Below are positions 6,616 to 11,930 of a stretch of DNA of 11,930 nucleotides, in pieces. This stretch comes from Betaproteobacteria bacterium (GTDB taxonomy: Bacteria; Pseudomonadota; Gammaproteobacteria; Burkholderiales; JAHFRG01), in contig JAHFRG010000047.1 in the NCBI GenBank assembly GCA_023258935.1, positions 1 through 11,930 of the forward strand, in the 5' to 3' direction. A program made the translations under genes and the position numbers. The notes beneath the pieces are model-generated. The model saw only the letters and a program-made list of their open reading frames with translations. It made no database searches and had not been told where the DNA came from. The stretch's first letter is position 1. The number at the start of each line of letters is the position of its first letter.

Positions 6616-7239
6616 TCAGGGTTTGCTTGGCACTGCCATGCCGCGCTGCACTGCGGGACGCGCCGCGATGATATCGAACCAGCGTTTGACGTTCGGATAA
6701 TCCTCCAGCTTGATTTTGTGCCACTCAAAGCGCGCCACCCATGGAAAAGTCGCAATATCGGCAATAGAATATTCGCCCGCAAGATAAGCATGCTCAGCGA
6801 GGTAGCGCTGCAACACGCCGTAGAGCCGTGCGGTTTCCTTGGTATAGCGCTCGATGGCGTAAGGCACCGGTTCGGGTGCGAAACGCAGAAAGTGGTGCGC
6901 CTGACCGAAAAACGGGCCGACATTGCCCATCTGGAACATCAGCCACTGCAAGGTCTCATAACGCGACAACGCAGTACTGGGCATAAACCTGCCGGTTTTT
7001 TCCGCAAGGTAAATCAGAATCGCGCCAGATTCGAACATCTTGAATGGCGCGCCATCCGGCCCTTCTCCATCGACAATAGCGGGAATCTTGCTATACGGGC
7101 TGATCGCCATATATTCCGGCTTGAATTGCTCGCCCTTGCTAAGATCAACAGGGTGCACTCGGTAGGGGAGCCCGGTTTCTTCCAGCATGATGGAAATCTT
7201 GCGGCCGTTTGGAGTAGACCAGGTGTAGAGATCTATCAT
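6616..7239 (-). CDS. yfcG: YfcG-like (Nu-class) glutathione transferase / disulfide-bond oxidoreductase
   Basis: This 207-residue cytosolic protein is the usual GST length. The N-terminal thioredoxin-like domain starts MIDLYTWSTPNGRKI; Thr9 and Asn11 correspond to the residues that E. coli YfcG uses in place of the Tyr/Ser/Cys of other classes. KIPAIVDG (51-58) provides the cis-proline, and FESGAILIYLAEKTG (69-83) binds the glutathione gamma-glutamyl group. The all-helical C-terminal domain includes LQWLMFQMGNVGPFFGQAHHF, PYAIERYTKET and SIADIATFPWV, all close to YfcG. YfcG has little ordinary GST activity and reduces disulfides using two bound glutathiones, so a role in thiol homeostasis is likely. 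The gene is convergent with the cytochrome gene (57-bp gap) and lies downstream of the EF-hand gene, beyond its terminator, so it is probably transcribed on its own. Only a weak GAGAGA precedes the ATG. Confidence 0.9.
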   Translation of the reverse strand: MIDLYTWSTPNGRKISIMLEETGLPYRVHPVDLSKGEQFKPEYMAISPYSKIPAIVDGEGPDGAPFKMFESGAILIYLAEKTGRFMPSTALSRYETLQWLMFQMGNVGPFFGQAHHFLRFAPEPVPYAIERYTKETARLYGVLQRYLAEHAYLAGEYSIADIATFPWVARFEWHKIKLEDYPNVKRWFDIIAARPAVQRGMAVPSKP

Positions 7240-7265
7240 TCTCTCAGCTTAAAGAGATTCCCGTT

Positions 7266-7304
7266 ATTAAAATAAAAACGCCGGGGGTTAAAGCCGCCGG
7301 CGTT
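7266..7304 (-). terminator. Rho-independent terminator of the EF-hand gene
   Basis: On the minus strand AACGCCGG and CCGGCGTT form a perfect 8-bp GC-rich stem around a 12-base loop (7277-7304). It is followed at once by a T-rich run, TTTATTTTAAT. It starts 16 bases past the stop codon of the gene at 7320-7796, the right place for an intrinsic terminator, and separates that gene from the GST gene. Confidence 0.9.
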
Positions 7305-7319
7305 GTGACCCTCATTCAA

Positions 7320-7796
7320 TCAATTAGCCTGGGGTTTGGTGGTCTTGTTTTGCTCGCGCTTGGCCTTCATGAAGTTGTGAACTTCTTCAAGTGAGACGGT
7401 GCCGTCTTTGTTGGTGTCTATGGCATCGAAGTTCTTGTAGACATTAGGCATGGCCTTGGCTTCTTCCTTGGTCAGCGTGCCATCGTTGTCCTTGTCGGCC
7501 TTGGTGAAGCTCTTCTTGCCGTGCTCGTGTGCGCCTTCTTTATGGGATTTCATGAAAGCGTGAATTTCATCCATGGAAACAGTGCCGTCCTTGTCGGTAT
7601 CGATTTCCTTGAAATGCTTGGCGACATGAGGCATGGCTTTGGCTTCGTCTTTGGTGAGCGTGCCGTCGTTGTCCTTATCGGCTTTCTTGAATTGCTCCTC
7701 CATACGGTACTGCTTTTCTCCAGACTTGTCCGCGGAATCGGCCAGCGCAAATGCGGGAAACAGCAGGAGTGATACAAACAAAACGGGTTTAAGCAT
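7320..7796 (-). CDS. Exported four-EF-hand calcium-binding protein with internal duplication
   Basis: This 158-residue protein has a signal peptide (residues 1-19, cleavage after AFALA), so the mature protein is probably periplasmic. It carries four canonical 12-residue EF-hand loops: DKDNDGTLTKDE (40-51), DTDKDGTVSMDE (66-77), DKDNDGTLTKEE (101-112) and DTNKDGTVSLEE (127-138). Each has Asp at positions 1, 3 and 5, Gly at 6 and Glu at 12, so all four should bind Ca2+. Loops 1-2 and 3-4 are a tandem copy with an exact 61-residue (183-bp) period at DNA level. The tail after residue 145 is basic and probably disordered. The start is firm, with AGGAG six bases upstream (7803-7807). The gene has an AT-rich upstream region with a -10-like hexamer and its own terminator, so it is probably monocistronic. 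The role may be calcium buffering or signalling in the periplasm; no partner is evident. Confidence 0.92.
   Translation of the reverse strand: MLKPVLFVSLLLFPAFALADSADKSGEKQYRMEEQFKKADKDNDGTLTKDEAKAMPHVAKHFKEIDTDKDGTVSMDEIHAFMKSHKEGAHEHGKKSFTKADKDNDGTLTKEEAKAMPNVYKNFDAIDTNKDGTVSLEEVHNFMKAKREQNKTTKPQAN
7360..7726 (-). repeat. Tandem direct repeat, two copies of about 183 bp, inside the EF-hand gene
   Basis: Matching landmarks are separated by exactly 183 bp: GCCGTC in the DTxKDG codons at 7401 and 7584, and GCGTGCC near the DKDNDG codons at 7475 and 7658. The copies remain clearly alike at DNA level across two EF-hands each, which points to an in-frame duplication of an ancestral EF-hand pair. 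Confidence 0.8.
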
Positions 7797-7822
7797 GGTG
7801 TTCTCCTTTAATGGAATTTAAA

Positions 7823-7828
7823 ATTATA
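7823..7828 (-). promoter_or_regulatory. Probable -10 element of the EF-hand gene
   Basis: TATAAT on the minus strand sits in a strikingly AT-rich stretch (about 7810-7835) within the 57-bp gap after cca and 26 bp before the EF-hand start codon. Transcription would start near 7816, giving a short leader that includes AGGAG. No good -35 is visible 16-18 bp upstream. Confidence 0.45.
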
Positions 7829-7853
7829 TAAACGTATCAAGTCTGGTTGTGGT

Positions 7854-9071
7854 TTACACGGCAGGCTTGAGCCGGCTTTTTACCGCAGCGATCCGCGCTG
7901 CGCGCACATTGGCTGCGATCTGACCGGGTTTGCCAACCCTCTTGGCTATCTCGCCTGCATTCACGCTTTGCGCGGCAAGCAGTGCATTTTGCAGATATTC
8001 CGCTTGCGGGTAAAGTCTGGTTTCAAAACCCGTACGACCGTGGAAATCGCAGCCGCAAGCCTCAAGAAATTCAACAAAGCGCTGCGGCTTGCGGAAAGCA
8101 TCAAGCGCCTGAAGCAGGCGGACGAGGGTCGCAGGCTTGAGTTCCTGTGCGCGGTACGCCTCGCCATGGTATTTGGCAGCGAGCAGCGCCAGATCTCTGC
8201 AGGCAGCGGGAACCTTGATGCGCTTGCATAACGCTTTGACGAGTTCCACGCTCCTGGCCTCATGGCCGGGATGGTGCGGCCATTGGCTGCGCGGTGTTAC
8301 ACCTTTGCCGAGATCGTGGGTGAGCGCGGCAAAACGCACCGGCAGCGAGAAATTCTTTGATGCGGCATAATCAATTACCAGCATGATGTGCGCCCCGGTA
8401 TCAATTTCCGGATGATACTCGAGAGGCTGCGGCACGCCGAACAAGCGGTCCACTTCAGGCAGGATTTTATTGAGCGCGCCGCACTGGCGCAACACTTCAA
8501 ACATGTGCGAAGGTTTCGCTTCCATCAACCCTTTCGCCAGTTCCTGCCATACCCGCTCTGCGACCAGCGCGTCCACTTCGCCGTTTTGCGTCATTGCGCG
8601 CATCAGGTCCAGCGTTTCTTTGGCCACGTCAAATTCGAAGCGTGCAGCAAACCGCGCCACGCGCAAGATGCGCACCGGGTCTTCGGCAAAAGCAGGACTG
8701 ATATGACGCAGAACTCCGGCTTTGAGGTCCTTCACGCCTCCGTAAGGGTCAACGATTCGGCCACGCTCGTCCTTGGCTATGGCATTGATGGTGAGATCGC
8801 GCCGCGCCAAATCATCTTCCAGCGTGACATCGGGGGCGGCATGGATTTTGAAGCCTTTGTAGCCTCGGGCGGTTTTGCGCTCGGTGCGCGCCAGCGCGTA
8901 TTCCTCGTGGCTTTTGGGGTGGAGGAACACTGGAAAATCCTTGCCCACCGGCTTGAAGCCCAGGCGCAGCATGTCCTGCGGTGTGGCACCCACCACTACA
9001 TAATCGCGATCCGTCACTTTGAGACCCAATAGCTCATCGCGCACCGCGCCGCCGACCGCATAAATTTTCAT
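7854..9071 (-). CDS. cca: CCA-adding tRNA nucleotidyltransferase with HD domain
   Basis: Cca adds or repairs the 3'-terminal CCA of tRNAs from CTP and ATP without a nucleic acid template. The 405-residue protein matches the gammaproteobacterial/betaproteobacterial class II enzyme (E. coli, 412). Seen in order: GGAVRDELLG (residues 7-16); catalytic DRD with Asp21 and Asp23; RRDLTINAIA (90-99), the nucleotide-selecting block; EDPVRILRVARF (130-141); then an HD phosphohydrolase-type domain with HIM (228), THDLGKG (251-257) and HHPGHE (266-271). The HD domain makes this the multifunctional form associated with 2'-phosphatase, 2',3'-cyclic phosphodiesterase and 2'-nucleotidase activities. The ATG directly precedes the first strand of the fold; only AGG four bases upstream resembles a Shine-Dalgarno. 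It is probably the last gene of an operon, 24 bp after the NDUFA9-like gene. Confidence 0.96.
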   Translation of the reverse strand: MKIYAVGGAVRDELLGLKVTDRDYVVVGATPQDMLRLGFKPVGKDFPVFLHPKSHEEYALARTERKTARGYKGFKIHAAPDVTLEDDLARRDLTINAIAKDERGRIVDPYGGVKDLKAGVLRHISPAFAEDPVRILRVARFAARFEFDVAKETLDLMRAMTQNGEVDALVAERVWQELAKGLMEAKPSHMFEVLRQCGALNKILPEVDRLFGVPQPLEYHPEIDTGAHIMLVIDYAASKNFSLPVRFAALTHDLGKGVTPRSQWPHHPGHEARSVELVKALCKRIKVPAACRDLALLAAKYHGEAYRAQELKPATLVRLLQALDAFRKPQRFVEFLEACGCDFHGRTGFETRLYPQAEYLQNALLAAQSVNAGEIAKRVGKPGQIAANVRAARIAAVKSRLKPAV

Positions 9072-9095
9072 TGGCCTAGATGAGTCAAGCCGGCC

Positions 9096-10043
9096 TCAGC
9101 GCCCCGCCTTGAAACGGAACCAGCGATAGCGTCCACGCGGCGTGCCGCCAGTGAGATACAACGGCACCACCGCTTCCAGCGCCGTAGGTTTGAATCCGAA
9201 AATTTCCGGAAAACCGCAACTGCACACGCTATCCACTTTCATCGAATAGTAGTTATCGCGGGTCATCAGTTTTACCGGCAGAAATTCCATCGCCCATGCC
9301 TGCAAATACGATAGCGAGTCGCTCAGGCCGATGATGCGGCGTCTGCGCCCGGTGATTTGTGCGACATATTCCACCAGTTCGCGCAGCGTATAGACTCTCG
9401 GCCCGCACACGTCATAGCTCTTGCCAAAGGTCTCCAACCTGTCGAGGCTCAACACGAAAGCGTGCGCCACGTCTTCCACGGATACCGGCTGAAACCGCGC
9501 CTGCGGGCTTGCGAGAAACAGCACAGGAAAATATTTCAAAAGTTTTGCAAACAGGTTTAGAAATTTGTCCTCGCGGCCGAAAATCACCGAAGGCCGGAAA
9601 ATGCTCAGCGCAAGCTCTTGCGCCGTTTGCCTGAGAGCAGCTTCGGCTTCGCCCTTGGAGCGAAGGTAGCTGCTGGGACCGTCGGGGTCGGCATTAAGCG
9701 CGCTCATGTGCACCATACGCTTCACTCCCAGGCTTGCGCACATCCTGGCGATTCGCAGCGGCAACTCGACATGTGCCCGCCTGAAATCTCCGCTGCGCTC
9801 TTCGTGCAAAATGCCCACCAGATTGATTGCCGCGTCCATGCCTTCAAGCATGTGCTTAAGCTCTTCGTCATTATGGACATCAGCTTGCACCACATCCACC
9901 GTAGGCAGGACGATGAGTTCTTTGGCACGCTCGCGGTTGCGCGTCGGCACGCGCACCCGGCGTCCCTGCGCGGCAAGCAAGTGCACGATATGCCTGCCTA
10001 CTAATCCACTGCCGCCTATGACACAAACGTTGTTAATCTGCAT
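9096..10043 (-). CDS. NDUFA9-like NAD(P)-binding atypical SDR
   Basis: This is a 315-residue protein of the extended/atypical SDR group that bacterial annotations call complex I NDUFA9 subunit family. NDUFA9 is an accessory subunit of mitochondrial complex I that holds a tightly bound NADPH; the bacterial relatives are not shown to belong to complex I. Residues counted from the ATG at 10043: Rossmann motif VIGGSGLVGRHI (8-19), basic VPTRNRERA (32-40) suited to NADP, AINLVGIL (72-79), HMSALNA (112-118), Tyr126 and Lys130 in SSYLRSKGEAE, then FRPSVIFGREDKFLNLFA. The reading frame also extends upstream to a TTG at 10067 (8 more residues). I prefer the ATG because it places the fold at the N-terminus as in the family, though neither has a good Shine-Dalgarno. 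It lies 40 bp after slt and 24 bp before cca, consistent with one transcript. A role in quinone or isoprenoid metabolism is also possible. Confidence 0.85.
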   Translation of the reverse strand: MQINNVCVIGGSGLVGRHIVHLLAAQGRRVRVPTRNRERAKELIVLPTVDVVQADVHNDEELKHMLEGMDAAINLVGILHEERSGDFRRAHVELPLRIARMCASLGVKRMVHMSALNADPDGPSSYLRSKGEAEAALRQTAQELALSIFRPSVIFGREDKFLNLFAKLLKYFPVLFLASPQARFQPVSVEDVAHAFVLSLDRLETFGKSYDVCGPRVYTLRELVEYVAQITGRRRRIIGLSDSLSYLQAWAMEFLPVKLMTRDNYYSMKVDSVCSCGFPEIFGFKPTALEAVVPLYLTGGTPRGRYRWFRFKAGR

Positions 10044-10083
10044 GGGTGTTGTGCGAACAAAATCCAAAAACCGTTGCCGCAGA

Positions 10084-11930
10084 TTATCTTTCGTCCCGCA
10101 GCGTCTGGTTTTGCGAACGCGACGGAATGGTGCCGAGCAGCGCTTTCAGCGAAGGTGTTTCTTTGCCAAAGGCGCTGGCGTAATACAGCGTGTTGCTCAA
10201 CACCTTTTTCACGTAATCGCGCGTTTCGTTGAGAGGTATGCTTTCCACATAAATTGCGCCTTCCATCGGCACATCCATGCCCCACTGGCGTGCACGTGTC
10301 GGCCCGGCGTTATATGCCGCAGTAGCAAGCACCAGCTGGCCGCCGGAAATATCCAGCATGTGTTTGAGGTAATGCGTCCCGAGATTAAGGTTAATGTCCA
10401 AATCATTCACCCGCGATTGGCGATAGCCTTTATGCCCGATGCGAGTTGCCACCCATTTGGCGGTGGCAGGCATGAGCTGCATCAGCCCGCTTGCGCCTGC
10501 ATTGGAACGCGCTGTTACAGTAAACCGGCTTTCCTGGCGGATGATGCCGTACAGCCAGGCCTCGTCGAGATTTGATTGGTTCACATATTCCTGCATCATT
10601 TCGCGGTATGGGGCGAGATAGCGCATGCTGAAATCGTGCAGCTGCACCGTCCTGTTGGCAGTAAAAATAGCGCGTTCATAAAGCTCGTTGCGCCTTGCCA
10701 CTTCGGCCGCGGCAAGCAGCTGCATGTCGTCGAAATTGCGGATGGTCCATTGCCATTCCAGGTTCCCTTCGTAACGCAAATCCAGTCGGTATAAGGCGAG
10801 CGCGCGTTGTATGCCGGGCAGTTGCTGCATCGCTGACAATTCCGCTTCGCTTGGCCTATAAGCAATGACAGGCGGGCGGTATTCATTGCCGAGCTCCTCG
10901 CCCGCCAGCTGCCCGTAGTAATGATGCTCGCTGCTCAATGACTGAAAAATCGCGTCGGCCTCGATATATTTTCCTTGCGCTTTGAGAGCCCGCGCTTTCC
11001 AGTAACGCCAGTTGGATTCGCGGCGCTCCAGCGGAGACAGGGCATCGACACTGGCGAGCATGGCCTCCCAATTCTGTGCCATTAGAGCCGCGCGCGCCTT
11101 CCACGCAAGCTGCTGCACATTAAGCAGGTCTGGCGGAACTTCACCATACCAGGAGAGCGCATCGGGATCATGCTTTTGTGCAGCGTTGTAAGCAATCTCG
11201 GCCCACGCATAATTGCGTTCCTGCTCGTTGAGCTGGTCATGCAACTTTTTCAAGTAAGCGGCAGCTTGCTGCGGTTCATTGCGCGCCTGACGGTACAAGG
11301 CAAACAATCTGAGCTCACGCCCCACGCGGGTCTTCAGGTCGTAACCAGGATTGGACAGATAACGCTCGGGCCGGTCGGCGATGGTTTTAATGAGCCTCGG
11401 GTTAGGCGCCTCTTTCGCCGGCAGGTATTGGATGATGCGCTTGGCTGCGCTGATGTCGCCCGCTTCCAATGCAAGGCGCAGACGTTGCCATACGTCTTCC
11501 GGGCCGAGCACTTTGCGCGTGAACATCACTTCAAACAGGGGACCACAACTGTCCGGCTGCACCTGCGCAGAAAACCAAAGTGCCCGCGCCTCCAACAGAG
11601 CAGTGTCATCGTTGTTATGCAACCGTCCCTGCAAGGCATAACAGGTGAGCTCGACGCTTTCTTCGAGGAGCAGAGGAAATTCTGCGCTGAATAAACTCCA
11701 CTCCTGCTTTTTGGCAAGCACCTTGAGCCATTCTGCCCGCAAACGGTCTGCAAGCAGGGTGTCGCCGTATCGCCACATGAAAGCGCGTACGGTTTCGGGA
11801 GCAGCGTCCTCCAGCCGCGAGCGCAATTGCCAGTAAGCCACATACGGCTCGAGGACGTAGCCTTGCAGGCGTTTGGCGTACTCATCCAGGCGGGCGATGT
11901 TGCCGACCACGTAGGCATCACGCGCCACCA
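10084..11930 (-). CDS. slt: Soluble lytic murein transglycosylase (5' partial)
   Basis: Slt cleaves the MurNAc-GlcNAc bond of peptidoglycan in the periplasm, leaving 1,6-anhydro ends. The visible 614-plus residues are open to the window edge, so the true start and signal peptide are outside; Slt70-type proteins are about 640 residues, so probably only some 30-40 are missing. The long N-terminal part is the helical, TPR-like superhelical doughnut (repeated A/L/W/Y helices, for example NWRYWKARALKAQGKYIEADAIF). The C-terminal catalytic domain has LYGIIRQESRF with the general acid Glu466 (numbered from the GTG codon at 11926-11928), ASGLMQLMPATAKWVA, LNLGTHYLKHML, LATAAYNAGP and the late Y-containing SIPLNETRDYVKKVLSN. 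All goose-lysozyme-like motifs are intact. It is first in a probable operon with the NDUFA9-like gene and cca. The codon at 11926 should not be taken as the start. Confidence 0.95.
   Translation of the reverse strand, partial: VARDAYVVGNIARLDEYAKRLQGYVLEPYVAYWQLRSRLEDAAPETVRAFMWRYGDTLLADRLRAEWLKVLAKKQEWSLFSAEFPLLLEESVELTCYALQGRLHNNDDTALLEARALWFSAQVQPDSCGPLFEVMFTRKVLGPEDVWQRLRLALEAGDISAAKRIIQYLPAKEAPNPRLIKTIADRPERYLSNPGYDLKTRVGRELRLFALYRQARNEPQQAAAYLKKLHDQLNEQERNYAWAEIAYNAAQKHDPDALSWYGEVPPDLLNVQQLAWKARAALMAQNWEAMLASVDALSPLERRESNWRYWKARALKAQGKYIEADAIFQSLSSEHHYYGQLAGEELGNEYRPPVIAYRPSEAELSAMQQLPGIQRALALYRLDLRYEGNLEWQWTIRNFDDMQLLAAAEVARRNELYERAIFTANRTVQLHDFSMRYLAPYREMMQEYVNQSNLDEAWLYGIIRQESRFTVTARSNAGASGLMQLMPATAKWVATRIGHKGYRQSRVNDLDINLNLGTHYLKHMLDISGGQLVLATAAYNAGPTRARQWGMDVPMEGAIYVESIPLNETRDYVKKVLSNTLYYASAFGKETPSLKALLGTIPSRSQNQTLRDER

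Noticed and set aside
8388..9032. 214-codon open frame on the plus strand opposite cca
   Set aside because: It lies entirely antisense to an unmistakable cca; its translation is His/Arg/Phe-rich low-quality sequence typical of the complement of a GC-rich gene, with no recognisable domain.
10044..10067. TTG start extending the NDUFA9-like protein by 8 residues
   Set aside because: No Shine-Dalgarno precedes it and the family begins directly with the Rossmann strand; the ATG at 10043 is preferred.
9706..10575. 289-codon plus-strand open frame spanning the slt/NDUFA9 junction
   Set aside because: It is antisense to two well supported genes, has a Cys/Arg/Ser-rich composition and no domain; it is a shadow frame.

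Overview
The window reads as a chromosomal stretch from a Gram-negative proteobacterium, most likely a betaproteobacterium of the Nitrosomonadales/Gallionellales kind. This is an inference from the gene families and moderate-to-high GC content; there is no rRNA or other phylogenetic marker here. Coding density is high, no gap without a gene exceeds about 160 bp, and I see no tRNA, rRNA, CRISPR array, integrase, transposase or phage gene. It looks like core and semi-core genome rather than an accessory island, and I did not find a convincing new multi-gene system.

Layout, left to right. (a) 1-149 (+) is the 3' end of an unrecognised gene. (b) 184-639 (-) is an exported SnoaL/DUF4440-like small protein. 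(c) 744-1499 (-) is a TtcA-family tRNA thiolation enzyme, followed by a 126-bp imperfect palindrome (1529-1654) that ends inside the stop codon of the next gene. (d) 1654-2394 (-) is a pteridine reductase-type SDR, divergent from (e) 2496-3638 (+), a MidA/NDUFAF7-type methyltransferase. (f) 3672-4337 (-) is a DUF71/Dph6-type PP-loop protein whose signature motif is altered. It lies downstream of (g) 4400-5794 (-), an RclA/MerA-like flavin disulfide oxidoreductase. (h) 5890-6558 (+) is a periplasmic diheme cytochrome c divergent from (g). (i) 6616-7239 (-) is a YfcG-like glutathione transferase. (j) 7320-7796 (-) is an exported four-EF-hand protein with its own promoter-like region and a clear intrinsic terminator. 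(k) 7854-9071 (-) cca, 9096-10043 (-) an NDUFA9-like NAD(P)-binding protein and 10084-11930 (-) slt (5' end outside the window) form one probable operon, transcribed slt to cca.

Themes. RNA maturation is represented by TtcA and Cca. Redox and thiol chemistry is represented by the RclA-like flavoprotein, the diheme cytochrome, the YfcG-like GST and the pteridine reductase. Envelope functions are Slt, the EF-hand protein and the exported SnoaL-like protein. Two genes are bacterial relatives of mitochondrial complex I helper proteins (NDUFAF7 and NDUFA9). The points most worth a second look are the SGGINS variant of the PP-loop in the DUF71 protein, the palindromic element, the exact 183-bp internal duplication of the EF-hand gene, and the divergent flavoprotein/cytochrome pair.
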